This document shows, in pieces, positions 55,051 through 63,650 of a DNA stretch of 64,000 bases. The stretch covers positions 1 through 64,000 of the forward strand of contig NZ_DFQS01000033.1 of the NCBI RefSeq assembly GCF_002377905.1. The letters are read 5' to 3'. How positions within the stretch are numbered: position 1 is the stretch's first letter; every line of letters begins with the position of its first letter. The notes under the pieces are model-generated. The model had not been told where the DNA came from, did no database searches, and saw only the letters and a program-made list of their open reading frames with translations. This stretch comes from Psychrobacter sp. UBA3483 (lineage in GTDB: Bacteria; Pseudomonadota; Gammaproteobacteria; Pseudomonadales; Moraxellaceae). The translations under genes were made by a program, and so were the position numbers.

Positions 55051-55611
55051 TTATTCACTATCGTTCTGATCACGACTATCTATTCTTGATTTAACAGAAC
55101 CAAATAGTGACTTTCCTGAGTCTGTCTTTTGATTCGATATTCTGGCGGTATTATCATCGCTAAGACTATTCGGTGAAATTAATGCACGGATTTGCGCTTC
55201 ATCTCGGGTGTTCTTTTGAATCGTGACAGCAGCAAATAAGCTCATGGTAAACGCCATCATATAAAATCCTTTTTCACTCAAGCTTAAACCGCTGGCATTC
55301 ATCAGCCCAATAGCAATAAGTGCAATGGAAACCGCCAACGCCGCCCAGCTTATTAGATAATATAGATTGGTGGTCGGAATACCTTCTGCACGGTCACGCA
55401 GTGTTTTTTGTAGGCTGATTGCTGAATACAATCCCAATGCTAAAATAGCAAAGTAATAACCCTTTTCATTCAGTAGCATACTTTGTGCATTCCATAAGCC
55501 CATCAAATACGCCAAGACGCCTACCAGCATCACCGCCCAAGAAGTACCTACATAAGCGGTCGTCGGCTTATATGCCGCTAGCTGACTTTTTGTAATTGTG
55601 TCATTATCCAT
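55051..55611 (-). CDS. YiaA/YiaB-family inner membrane protein
   Basis: A 186 aa protein with two copies of the two-helix YiaA/B module: GTSWAVMLVGVLAYLMGLWN...EKGYYFAILALGLYSAIS and SWAALAVSIALIAIGLMNAS...EKGFYMMAFTMSLFAAVT. So four membrane helices, with a polar C-terminal tail of about 45 residues. Function is unknown. ATG at 55611 has AAGGAC six bases upstream; the frame extends to 55665 without a better start. It is convergent with mnmC. Confidence 0.85.
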   Translation of the reverse strand: MDNDTITKSQLAAYKPTTAYVGTSWAVMLVGVLAYLMGLWNAQSMLLNEKGYYFAILALGLYSAISLQKTLRDRAEGIPTTNLYYLISWAALAVSIALIAIGLMNASGLSLSEKGFYMMAFTMSLFAAVTIQKNTRDEAQIRALISPNSLSDDNTARISNQKTDSGKSLFGSVKSRIDSRDQNDSE

Positions 55612-55780
55612 TATTGTCCTTAACTGCTTATCCATTATTAATTGTTTTATCGCAACGCTTGCCAACTAGTGTTTTACCTTGGGGTAAAATAGCACAAGTA
55701 TGTTATGTTGTGATACACAAATATGCACAGAAAAATGCGCGCTTTTTTATATTTATAGCTTTTTATGACAGAGTATTGAT

Positions 55781-56398
55781 ATGTCTTTTTTTACGCTACT
55801 TATTTTACTCAGCCTTATCATTATTGTACCCATCTTTTTTATCATAAAAGAGAAATCTCGTCGGCTGCAAATTGACTCGATCCATAGGCATAAGCAATAT
55901 TTAGCGTCCGCAAGTAGCGCCTTGTCTGAAAGCGAGCAAAAAGTGCCGCAGAACGACAAAACAGATGGTCTGACTGTTATTAAGTTTACCGCGCAGCATC
56001 CATTTATAAAATACCTCTATGCTGAACAAGTTCCTGAGGCATTTCGTGCCATTATGGACGATATTGGACAACAGTATGAGCGCATGCACCATACGCAAAT
56101 TACCGAATCACAGCTGTTTACTCTTAATAAACTTATAGAGATACGCATACCCGAACTGATTCATGATTACCTCAGCCTCGACCCGCATTATGCCACTACT
56201 GTCATTATTGATCGTGATAAATCTGTTACCAGTTATAGTATGGTATTAGAGCAGTTGCATTCTATTTTGGACTTTGCACAAAAGCTAAACATCCAAAGCC
56301 AAAGTGGCGTCGTTGATAAACTGCTTGCCAGTCGTCGCTATTTAGATGATGTCTACCAAGAAAGCGCAACCAGTAACGATTTATTAAAATTAAAGTAA
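55781..56398 (+). CDS. Single-helix membrane protein, unknown function
   Basis: A 205 aa protein. An N-terminal hydrophobic helix (TLLILLSLIIIVPIFFII) and following basic residues (KEKSRRLQ) predict an inner-membrane anchor with a cytoplasmic soluble domain. The rest is helical: RAIMDDIGQQYERMHHTQI, LIEIRIPELIHDYLSLDPHY. I do not recognise a family. It lies 40 bases ahead of the lipoprotein gene on the same strand and may form an operon with it. Confidence 0.7.
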   Translation: MSFFTLLILLSLIIIVPIFFIIKEKSRRLQIDSIHRHKQYLASASSALSESEQKVPQNDKTDGLTVIKFTAQHPFIKYLYAEQVPEAFRAIMDDIGQQYERMHHTQITESQLFTLNKLIEIRIPELIHDYLSLDPHYATTVIIDRDKSVTSYSMVLEQLHSILDFAQKLNIQSQSGVVDKLLASRRYLDDVYQESATSNDLLKLK

Positions 56399-56437
56399 AA
56401 ACTAGCCCATACCTTAATCAATGGATAGCTGTCTATT

Positions 56438-57055
56438 ATGAAAACCGATATTTTTACCTTAGTGAAATCAAAACCATCACTTAAAGCGCTTTCTATTGCG
56501 TTCTTAAGCCTATCCCTACTAAGTGCTTGCCAAAAGACGCCAGAACCTGAAACCGCCGAAGAAACTGCTGCTGACACAAGCACCCAAACGACATCCGTAA
56601 GCTCTAATATTAATGCGCCTAAAATTGCTGATGAAAATACTGCTAAGCCAGCTAATACTTTAGAACAGGATACAAGCTTAAATGAATCAGAAAACGAGCT
56701 TAGCGCAGCGGATACTTCAACAAATAGTGCTGCGATAATGCCCAATCCAGAACAAGCCATCAAAGGCGCGCAAATCACTGATGTTAACTATCGCAGCGCC
56801 AGCGGTGAGACGTTATTTGTCATTTTTGAGACCTCAGAAAAAGGCGTACTTAACGCTATCGTCAACCTGCCCAATAAACCAAAAATGACCTTGAGTGCGC
56901 TAGAAGGCCAAGGCAATAACCCTACTTACCGCTCAAGCGATGGCAGTATTCAGCTGGTCAGTCATGGCGGTGGTAGCAGCATTGACCTTATTCAAAATAA
57001 TAAAACAACAAGCTTTGAGGCCATTAGTGTAGAAGCAGAAGTCATCACCGAATAA
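56438..57055 (+). CDS. Putative lipoprotein, unknown function
   Basis: A 205 aa protein with a lipoprotein signal ending LLSAC (Cys about 31). A Glu/Thr/Asn-rich, probably disordered stretch spans residues 33-105; the last 100 residues form a beta-rich domain (YRSASGETLFVIFETSEKG, MTLSALEGQG, VSHGGGSSIDL) reminiscent of MliC-like lysozyme-inhibitor folds, but with no conserved cysteine to support that. I leave it as a lipoprotein of unknown role. A strong terminator follows. Confidence 0.7.
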   Translation: MKTDIFTLVKSKPSLKALSIAFLSLSLLSACQKTPEPETAEETAADTSTQTTSVSSNINAPKIADENTAKPANTLEQDTSLNESENELSAADTSTNSAAIMPNPEQAIKGAQITDVNYRSASGETLFVIFETSEKGVLNAIVNLPNKPKMTLSALEGQGNNPTYRSSDGSIQLVSHGGGSSIDLIQNNKTTSFEAISVEAEVITE

Positions 57056-57109
57056 TGTTATCAATAAAAACTTGGCTTAGAATCTGTTAAAGACAATAAA
57101 ACCCGCAAT

Positions 57110-57148
57110 AAAAAGGCGGCAAATATTTATAATATTTGCCGCCTTTTT
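57110..57148. terminator. Strong bidirectional terminator
   Basis: GGCGGCAAATATT and AATATTTGCCGCC form a perfect 13-pair stem with a three-base loop, flanked by A5 and T5. It separates the lipoprotein gene and the convergent DUF4112 gene. Confidence 0.92.
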
Positions 57149-57162
57149 GCTCTGCTTTACCT

Positions 57163-57840
57163 TTAGCCAAAACCAGTGGTCTTGCTAAACAGACTGACCA
57201 GCCAGCTTATCATCGCCCATAAGCCCCAGCCGATAACCACAATAACGATTAATCCCAATAGGTCAGGAATGTGCAGATATAACCAAGCAACGACAGGGTT
57301 GCGCCAAAAGAACGCAAAGCGGCTTTGCTGCTGCTTATCTTCCAATGATTGATGCAAAAACGGTCGATCCATATGCATGGTTTCGGTGATGCCATATTCA
57401 TTGTGTAGATGCTCGTGCACGATGGTCAATGTCTTGCGACTAGGGCGAATAAATATATCAAGTACGGTACCAATACCAGGTACGATACCAACCACCATAT
57501 CAATCAGCGCCAGCCTAACCGCTGGGGTCATTTTATGCGCAGGGACGCCCAACTGCCGACCTAATATAAAGGCATAGCTTGTTAGTGCCAATCCTGCCAA
57601 ATCTCCCGCCAGCGGAATGGTCGACAGCGCCGCATCAGCACCCATGCCTTGCTTGGTAAAGGGCACCCGTACGAGGGAATCCATGGTATTGGCAAACTTA
57701 GCCAGTTTACGCTCGGTCGCGATAACCTGCTCACGCGTTAACCCATGCTCAGCAAGCTTTGCCTGATAATCGATAACAGGCGCATTAATAGCAGCACCCT
57801 TTTTCGCTTTTGACTTTGAGAGCTTCTTAAAGTTATCCAT
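57163..57840 (-). CDS. DUF4112 domain protein
   Basis: A 225 aa protein. The DUF4112 core spans residues about 40-150: MDSLVRVPFTKQGMGADAAL, SYAFILGRQLGVPAHKM and VVGIVPGIGTVLDIFIRPS. Hydrophobic segments within it and near the C-terminus (LLGLIVIVVIGWGLWAMISW) indicate a membrane protein. Function is unknown. ATG at 57840 overlaps the ubiA end by eight bases and starts MDNFKKLSK; a longer frame to 57879 lies entirely inside ubiA. Co-transcribed with ubiA. Confidence 0.83.
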   Translation of the reverse strand: MDNFKKLSKSKAKKGAAINAPVIDYQAKLAEHGLTREQVIATERKLAKFANTMDSLVRVPFTKQGMGADAALSTIPLAGDLAGLALTSYAFILGRQLGVPAHKMTPAVRLALIDMVVGIVPGIGTVLDIFIRPSRKTLTIVHEHLHNEYGITETMHMDRPFLHQSLEDKQQQSRFAFFWRNPVVAWLYLHIPDLLGLIVIVVIGWGLWAMISWLVSLFSKTTGFG

Positions 57841-58750
57841 TAAAAGTCGTCCATAAACACGCGATTGCGATAAGAGCAAAGACGTAACGCCCTACCCATA
57901 TATTGGCTAAAAACGCCTGAAAACAGGCCAGTGCTTGACGACTGGCACAAGCGCTGTTTTGCTTGGCAAACATCATCGCCACGAGCGCCAAACCAAATAC
58001 TGGTATCACGCCTACACTGGTTGGCGCAAAGTAATGCCACATAACCGCACCCATAATAAGTAAAAACGCGGTTTGTAGCAGCGAGATGATAATCACATCG
58101 TGGCGACCAAATAATATTGCTGTTGATTTGACGCCAATTTTTAAATCATCCTCACGATCCGCCATCGCGTACTGGGTATCATAAGCCACTGTCCAGCACA
58201 TATAAGCGATAAACAATAGCCAACACCAGATATCAGGCGCGCCTTGTATCGCGACATAGGCCATCGGTATTGCCCACCCAAACGCTGCGGCTAAAAACAC
58301 TTGCGGCAAATGGGTATAGCGCTTCATAAATGGATAAACAAACGCTAATATAACGGCGCCGAGCGACCAGTAGAAAACAGCAATAGGTAAAAAGAACAGC
58401 AAACTGGCACTAAGTAATACCAATATTAAGAAGGCAGCAATGGCTTCTTTAGCAGATAAGCGCCCGTCCGCTAATGGACGGCCTTTGGTGCGGCTGACAT
58501 GACCATCGACTTTACGATCAGCAAAGTCATTGATTGCACAGCCTGCCGCGCGCATAAAAATCGCACCTAGCGCAAAAAGTGCAAATACCTTTAGACTTGG
58601 CAAACCTGCCGTTGCCCCTTGCTGCTGCGCCTGACCCATAGCCGCCAGCATTACACCCCAAAGCGTTGGCCAGAGTAATAGCTCTATACCTACGGGTTTA
58701 TCAAAGCGCGTTAGTTGCAGGTAGGCTTGTAATTTGTCGTTAAATGTCAT
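57833..58750 (-). CDS. ubiA: 4-hydroxybenzoate polyprenyltransferase
   Basis: A 305 aa membrane prenyltransferase of ubiquinone synthesis with about eight helices. The first aspartate motif is NDFADRKVD (about residues 78-86) followed by RPLADG; the second is DTQYAMADREDD, which bind the Mg-diphosphate of the prenyl donor. It attaches the polyprenyl chain to 4-hydroxybenzoate. No ubiC is adjacent. The DUF4112 gene overlaps its 3' end. Confidence 0.95.
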   Translation of the reverse strand: MTFNDKLQAYLQLTRFDKPVGIELLLWPTLWGVMLAAMGQAQQQGATAGLPSLKVFALFALGAIFMRAAGCAINDFADRKVDGHVSRTKGRPLADGRLSAKEAIAAFLILVLLSASLLFFLPIAVFYWSLGAVILAFVYPFMKRYTHLPQVFLAAAFGWAIPMAYVAIQGAPDIWCWLLFIAYMCWTVAYDTQYAMADREDDLKIGVKSTAILFGRHDVIIISLLQTAFLLIMGAVMWHYFAPTSVGVIPVFGLALVAMMFAKQNSACASRQALACFQAFLANIWVGRYVFALIAIACLWTTFNG

Positions 58751-58825
58751 GGTTTTTTATTATCATCTATAGGAATTTTATATACTTTTTTGCAGGCTAT
58801 GGAATCGGATGAACGAATTAGTGAA

Positions 58826-59074
58826 CTACTGAATTTGTTGCCATAAGTTGTTGGCTTCAATGAGCGACAACTCAGGATATTGCTTACGTAATGCCTTAAT
58901 GGATGCCATCTTATTATTTTGGCTAAGCTTTGCTTGCTGCCGTAAGTAGTCCATTTGTTCTTTTGGATTCCTAAGCGCTTTTAGGTGGGCTTTGAGCTGT
59001 AAAACTTCTGTTCGCAACGCAATATTCATCAGTAATAAGCCTGCACCAATGACCCAAATTATAATCGTTGACAT
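58826..59074 (-). CDS. Small membrane protein with an L7/L12-like C-terminal motif
   Basis: An 82 aa protein with one N-terminal helix (TIIIWVIGAGLLLMNIAL), a basic coiled stretch and a C-terminal part, NKMASIKALRKQYPELSLIE, that resembles the conserved helix-turn of the ribosomal L7/L12 C-terminal domain (residues of the type A-I-K-x-x-R-x-x-x-x-L-S-L-x-E-A). A good ribosome site (AGGAG) lies just upstream of ATG 59074. Function unknown; the resemblance is by eye. Confidence 0.7.
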   Translation of the reverse strand: MSTIIIWVIGAGLLLMNIALRTEVLQLKAHLKALRNPKEQMDYLRQQAKLSQNNKMASIKALRKQYPELSLIEANNLWQQIQ

Positions 59075-59181
59075 CCTTTTCTCCTGAATCCATTACTATT
59101 AAATCCACCACTTCTAAATCTTTGTATTCTAAACACTCAAACTGATTCACTGAGCCCATTCATTATCATAAATAATAGCCA

Positions 59182-60084
59182 TCAAACAAAGTAACCATCA
59201 AAACGTACCGCTTCATTATGCCAGCTTTCACTCGGTTGTTGATTTGCAAGTAACGGCGCAAGCTGCGGGCGCTTGACGACTACGCGGCCTTGTCTTTGAG
59301 CATGTTGACTGACCACCGCTTGCGCACTTTGTAGCAATTGCAGCTCTTCTTCTGAAGTTGGCGGGCGAGCCAACTGGTGCAAGGCTTGCATATGCTTGCC
59401 AACTTTTGCGCCTTTACCCGTTTTGCTATCTTGATAGCTGTCTTCTGGAAACATAGGATCCAGATATATTACATCAACTACTTTCGCATCATTTTCTTTA
59501 ATAGCATTGACCGACTCAGCTTGTAGTTTTGCAAAATAACTAAGCGCATCAGTATTGATAATCTGTAGACGGCTCATCAGCTTTTGCCAATTTGGCAGCG
59601 TACTCATACGCTGCTGTTCAGCTAACAACAATAACGCCATCAGGGGCTGCTGCTCAAGCATGGTAACTTGAGCGCCAGTACTGGCCAATATCAAACTATC
59701 ATGTCCAAAGCCTGCGGTCGCATCAATGACCGTGCTATCCGATGTAATTTTAGCAGCTTGTAATAATAACTCAGACTTACGCCCTGCACTTACCACCCGC
59801 CGTTGTAGCTTATCCCATTCAGGTGCGACACTGAGACCATCACTTAACCATGAAAGTTTATTTTTTTCATCTAATAGAAAAATAGGCTGGATAGAATGCT
59901 GACTTAATTGCTGACGACGTTTTTGATTGAGCTTTTCGCTAAATAACTCAATGTTTAGAATAATAGGCAATTGATGTTTCACTACCAGCGCTTGCAGGCT
60001 GGCGATTTGCGCTTGTTGGGCTTCATTAACATAAAAAAGCTGGCAATGCATAAAGTCGCTTGATGTTTGTTGCAAACTGCTCAT
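59182..60084 (-). CDS. rsmJ: 16S rRNA (guanine-1516-N2)-methyltransferase RsmJ
   Basis: A 300 aa SAM-dependent methyltransferase. The SAM motif is VIDATAGFGHDSLILASTG, and the catalytic-site pattern IYLDPMFPEDSYQDSK is typical of RsmJ (YhiQ), which methylates G1516 of 16S rRNA. Residues beyond it (RQGRVVVKRPQLAPLL) also match the family. The strong ribosome site GGGAGGG precedes ATG 60084. About 50 residues longer than E. coli RsmJ at the N-terminus. Confidence 0.9.
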   Translation of the reverse strand: MSSLQQTSSDFMHCQLFYVNEAQQAQIASLQALVVKHQLPIILNIELFSEKLNQKRRQQLSQHSIQPIFLLDEKNKLSWLSDGLSVAPEWDKLQRRVVSAGRKSELLLQAAKITSDSTVIDATAGFGHDSLILASTGAQVTMLEQQPLMALLLLAEQQRMSTLPNWQKLMSRLQIINTDALSYFAKLQAESVNAIKENDAKVVDVIYLDPMFPEDSYQDSKTGKGAKVGKHMQALHQLARPPTSEEELQLLQSAQAVVSQHAQRQGRVVVKRPQLAPLLANQQPSESWHNEAVRFDGYFV

Positions 60085-60166
60085 GATTGCCCTCCCTTTT
60101 AATGTTTTACGGTTTAAAACGTTACCGTTAACCCAGTTGAAAATGATAACGCCACATCGTTAAAAC

Positions 60167-61009
60167 TTAGCCTGCCATCTGATAGCCAAAACCCCAAGCA
60201 GCAATCAGTACTAATACGCCCGTAACAATACGTAGCCAAGCAAAGATTTTAAAGTCACGACGGCTCACCCATGCAACCAGCAAACGAATACAAAGTAACG
60301 CCACGACAAATGACACCACGGTGCCGATACCCAATACCAGCCAGTCTTCGCTACTGGTCAATACATCATGATGCTTAAGCAAATCTAATAATGCCGCGCC
60401 AACAATGACAGGTATGCCTAAAAAGAAAGAAAATTCCGCTGAAGCTTTGCGTGAGACGCCAAGCCAGAGTGCGCCAATGATCGTCGCACCTGAGCGTGAG
60501 GTTCCGGGTATCAAAGCCAGACACTGCATCAAACCAATCATTAACGCAGTTTTTAGACTGACGTCTTCTGCTTCTTGAGCAATAATCGTTTTAGGTCGAT
60601 TTTCGACATAAAATATCAGCAGACCGCCGACAATCAGCATAATCGCTACCACGATAGGATTAAACAAATATGCTTTAATCTCGTCTGCAAAGGTAAAACC
60701 TACAATCATTACCGGAATGGTCGCAACAATTAAGCTTAAACCAAGCTGCCTTGGATTACTCATACCTTCTGCTTTACCGGTCAGTAGCCCCATGAGCGCT
60801 TGCCATAGCCTGCCCCAATAATCATAAATGACCGCTAAGATAGCACCAAGCTGGACTACCACCACAAACAAATCAACTTTTTCCTTGGTCCAAAAGCGCA
60901 TCAAATCGGCTGATAAAATCAAATACCCCGTACTAGAGATGGGTAAAAACTCAGTGATACCTTCAACGATACCCATGATTAGCGCTTGGATTAATAACAG
61001 TATATCCAC
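60167..61009 (-). CDS. uppP: Undecaprenyl-diphosphatase UppP (BacA)
   Basis: A 280 aa integral membrane phosphatase with eight helices. Two signature motifs are present: GIVEGITEFLPISSTGYL near the N-terminus and IPGTSRSGATIIGAL near residue 165. It recycles undecaprenyl diphosphate to the monophosphate carrier for peptidoglycan and other envelope polymers and contributes to bacitracin resistance. The start is GTG at 61009, with AGGGAAG upstream. It follows the tsaB terminator. Confidence 0.96.
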   Translation of the reverse strand: MDILLLIQALIMGIVEGITEFLPISSTGYLILSADLMRFWTKEKVDLFVVVVQLGAILAVIYDYWGRLWQALMGLLTGKAEGMSNPRQLGLSLIVATIPVMIVGFTFADEIKAYLFNPIVVAIMLIVGGLLIFYVENRPKTIIAQEAEDVSLKTALMIGLMQCLALIPGTSRSGATIIGALWLGVSRKASAEFSFFLGIPVIVGAALLDLLKHHDVLTSSEDWLVLGIGTVVSFVVALLCIRLLVAWVSRRDFKIFAWLRIVTGVLVLIAAWGFGYQMAG

Positions 61010-61021
61010 AGTTGCTTCCCT

Positions 61022-61045
61022 AAAAAAACAGCGCTAGCCGCTGTT
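61022..61045 (-). terminator. Intrinsic terminator of tsaB
   Basis: On the minus strand AACAGCG and CGCTGTT form a seven-pair stem with a five-base loop, and the T-run is seven long. It lies about 75 bases after the tsaB stop codon and just before the uppP start. Confidence 0.75.
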
Positions 61046-61121
61046 CTATATTGTTGTTGCTTTTATAATCGTTTATACGTAGAAGTACAAAGTACATTAC
61101 TTGCAAATCATCATGTAAGAA

Positions 61122-61808
61122 CTATGCCTTACCTTGCTCTTTTAGCGTTTTCCATGCTTGATTGCGCAAGTACTTGGGTAAGGCATTAGCGGCATCGCTA
61201 CCGCCTGTCTGTATGAATTGAGCGATACCCAATTGTCCAATCACCACCGCATCTGGCCAAACCTCTTCCTGGCATACCTGTCCATCATGTGCTTTTAATA
61301 GCGGCGCACCATTACCGACGACAGGAAGACTGGCAGCGGTTTGGCTGTCATAATCAAGTAAGCGCTCGGTATCTTCGCCATTTTCTTGCACAACAGGCTG
61401 CATAATATGGTCTATTAGTGCATATTGCCCAAAATATACTTGCTGCATACGCGCATCAAGCGCACTATAAACTTGGGTCAAACCATATCTTTGATACGCA
61501 CACTGAGCAATGGCTTGTAAGCTAGAAACCCCCACACAAGGAATATCGTGGGCGACAGATAAGGCTTGCACCACCGCTGTATTGATTCTTATACCGCTAA
61601 AAGCACCGGGGCCACGGTTGAACATCAATGCTTTTATCTGCGCCAGATTAAGCTTAGCTTCAGATAGAGCCGCATCAATCATCGGCAAAATATGCTGAGT
61701 TTGCTCACGTTTACCTTGTTCGGTATGACTCGATAGCACCTGACCATTGGCATCTAAAATCGCGATCGAACACTGCTCAAATACGGTATCCATTGCTAAA
61801 AACATCAT
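61122..61808 (-). CDS. tsaB: tRNA t6A biosynthesis protein TsaB (YeaZ)
   Basis: A 228 aa member of the ASKHA fold. The N-terminal MDTVFEQCSIAILD, the motif NRGPGAFSGIRI and ALDARMQQVYFG are typical of TsaB, which works with TsaD and TsaE to make threonylcarbamoyladenosine at position 37 of tRNA. That product is what TcdA, encoded elsewhere in this window, then cyclises. The first codons are ATG ATG; GAGG fits the second (61805) better by spacing. The phosphate-loop of kinases is absent, as usual. Confidence 0.93.
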   Translation of the reverse strand: MMFLAMDTVFEQCSIAILDANGQVLSSHTEQGKREQTQHILPMIDAALSEAKLNLAQIKALMFNRGPGAFSGIRINTAVVQALSVAHDIPCVGVSSLQAIAQCAYQRYGLTQVYSALDARMQQVYFGQYALIDHIMQPVVQENGEDTERLLDYDSQTAASLPVVGNGAPLLKAHDGQVCQEEVWPDAVVIGQLGIAQFIQTGGSDAANALPKYLRNQAWKTLKEQGKA

Positions 61809-61948
61809 TACCTCGGCTTATTTTCTTAATACCACAAAACATGCGCTCATCAATCAGCGCCTATCATAGCATTTAGGATAAAAGAATTTTATTAATTTCT
61901 AAATTTTCCTATGTCATCCATCAATATTTATGCAAATACGCCAGACAT

Positions 61949-61979
61949 AAAAAACCCCAAAACTATTTCAGCCTTGGGG
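61949..61979 (-). terminator. Intrinsic terminator of ffh
   Basis: On the minus strand CCCCAA and TTGGGG pair with a 13-base loop that itself can pair in part; six T follow. It lies about 45 bases after the ffh stop codon. Confidence 0.75.
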
Positions 61980-62024
61980 AATTTGTTAAAAAGTAAAAAC
62001 GACACTAATCCAAATCGTTATTCA

Positions 62025-63566
62025 TTAAAAGCGCGTTTTAAACTTCTTTGGCGCTTGGTTCTGTAGCTCTTGCATCTGTTTTTGCATCTCTTCAGTGCTC
62101 GTCATATTGTTTGGATCCAGTCCCATCTGCTTTGCCATCTGCGCGGGATTCACGTCTTTGGCACCGCCTTGCTGGCCGCCGCCAAATAACGGACCGCCGC
62201 CACCAGCACCGCCGCCGCCCATTAAGCCTTGCATCGACTTCATCATTTTACTGATACCTTCAGGCTTAGAAATCATTTTCATCATTTTTGCCATTTGTTT
62301 GTGCTGCTTGAGCAAACGGTTGACGTCTTGAATCTCGCGTCCTGAACCTGCGGCAATACGGCGCTTGCGGCTTGGGTTAATCTTATCGGGATTCTTACGC
62401 TCAAACGGCGTCATTGAATTAATCAATGCTTCCATTTCACGTACTTTTTCTTCAGGCTTAGCATCTTGAACGGCTTTTTGCATATCAGAGCCGCCCATGC
62501 CAGGCATTTTATCTAAAAAACCTGCCATGCCGCCCATACTTTTCATTTGTTGGAACTGGGTCAATAAATCCTCAAGGTCGAAATCACCGCCCTTTTGCAT
62601 CTTTTTCGCCATTTTTTCGGCTTTATCACGGTCGATCTTTTGCTCTACTTCTTCAACCAAACTTAAGACGTCACCCATACCAAGGATACGCTGAGCGATA
62701 CGCTCAGGATGGAACAGCTCGAGCGCGTCAAGTTTCTCACCGCGACCTAAAAACTTAATCGGTTTACCAGTAATGGCGCGTACAGACAATGCCGCGCCGC
62801 CGCGAGCATCACCGTCGGTCTTAGTTAAGATAACGCCGGTCAATGGCAGCGCGTCGTTAAAGGCTTTGGCAGTATTGGCCGCATCTTGACCAGTCATCGC
62901 ATCGACGACAAATAAGGTCTCAGAAGGATTGACCGCCGCGGTCAACGCCTTGATTTCAGCCATCATGGTTTCATCGATAGCCAGACGACCAGCCGTATCA
63001 ATAATCAAAATATCTTGATATTGAATTTTAGCTTCTTCGATAGCGCGGCGAGCGATATCAATTGGGTTTTCGTCGCTACTTGAATTGACGAACTTGGCAT
63101 TCACCTGACCTGCCACTTGCTCAAGCTGTTTAATAGCTGCTGGGCGGTAGACGTCAGCAGAGACCAGCATCACCTTTTTCTTATGACGCTCTTGTAAGAA
63201 TTTCGCCAATTTACCAGCGGTGGTGGTTTTACCTGCCCCTTGCAAACCAGCTAGCAGATAAACAACTGGCGGTTTACCCGTCATTTCAAGCTGCTGATTG
63301 GCACTGCCCATCATTTCGGTCAGCTCGTCATGGACGATTTTGACAAAGGCTTGTCCTGGCGCCAACTCTTTCAGCACTTCTGCGCCAAGCGCCTGCTCTT
63401 TGACACGTTTGACAAAATCACGCGTCACTGGCAGCGCGACGTCGGCTTCTAAAAGCGCCATGCGTACTTCGCGCAGCGTGTCTTTGATATTATCTTCGGT
63501 CAACTGCCCAGTACCGGCGATATTACGCAGGCTCGATGATAAGCGTTCGGTTAAGGTATCAAACAT
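62025..63566 (-). CDS. ffh: Signal recognition particle GTPase Ffh
   Basis: A 513 aa GTPase of the signal recognition particle. The N domain (residues 1-90) precedes the G domain with P-loop GLQGAGKTTTAGKLA, DTAGRL and TKTDGDARGG motifs. The methionine-rich M domain follows (residues 325-450, with GRKRR-like RNA-binding residues RKRRIAAGSGR), and a Gly-rich tail (GGGGAGGGGPLFGGG) precedes the end. It binds 4.5S RNA (gene not seen here) and signal sequences, directing inner-membrane protein insertion. Confidence 0.97.
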   Translation of the reverse strand: MFDTLTERLSSSLRNIAGTGQLTEDNIKDTLREVRMALLEADVALPVTRDFVKRVKEQALGAEVLKELAPGQAFVKIVHDELTEMMGSANQQLEMTGKPPVVYLLAGLQGAGKTTTAGKLAKFLQERHKKKVMLVSADVYRPAAIKQLEQVAGQVNAKFVNSSSDENPIDIARRAIEEAKIQYQDILIIDTAGRLAIDETMMAEIKALTAAVNPSETLFVVDAMTGQDAANTAKAFNDALPLTGVILTKTDGDARGGAALSVRAITGKPIKFLGRGEKLDALELFHPERIAQRILGMGDVLSLVEEVEQKIDRDKAEKMAKKMQKGGDFDLEDLLTQFQQMKSMGGMAGFLDKMPGMGGSDMQKAVQDAKPEEKVREMEALINSMTPFERKNPDKINPSRKRRIAAGSGREIQDVNRLLKQHKQMAKMMKMISKPEGISKMMKSMQGLMGGGGAGGGGPLFGGGQQGGAKDVNPAQMAKQMGLDPNNMTSTEEMQKQMQELQNQAPKKFKTRF

Positions 63567-63580
63567 AAATAACTCTCAAT

Positions 63581-63650
63581 TAAAATAATTCTTAGTGAAA
63601 ACAATCTTTGATAAAAGCAATTCTTGGTAAAAGCGGTTCTTGATAAAAAC
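63581..63650. repeat. Imperfect 16-base tandem repeat in the ffh leader
   Basis: Four copies in a row with a period of 15-16: TAAAATAATTCTTAGT, GAAAACAATCTTTGA, TAAAAGCAATTCTTGG and TAAAAGCGGTTCTTGA. They begin 15 bases upstream of the ffh start codon. Confidence 0.65.
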
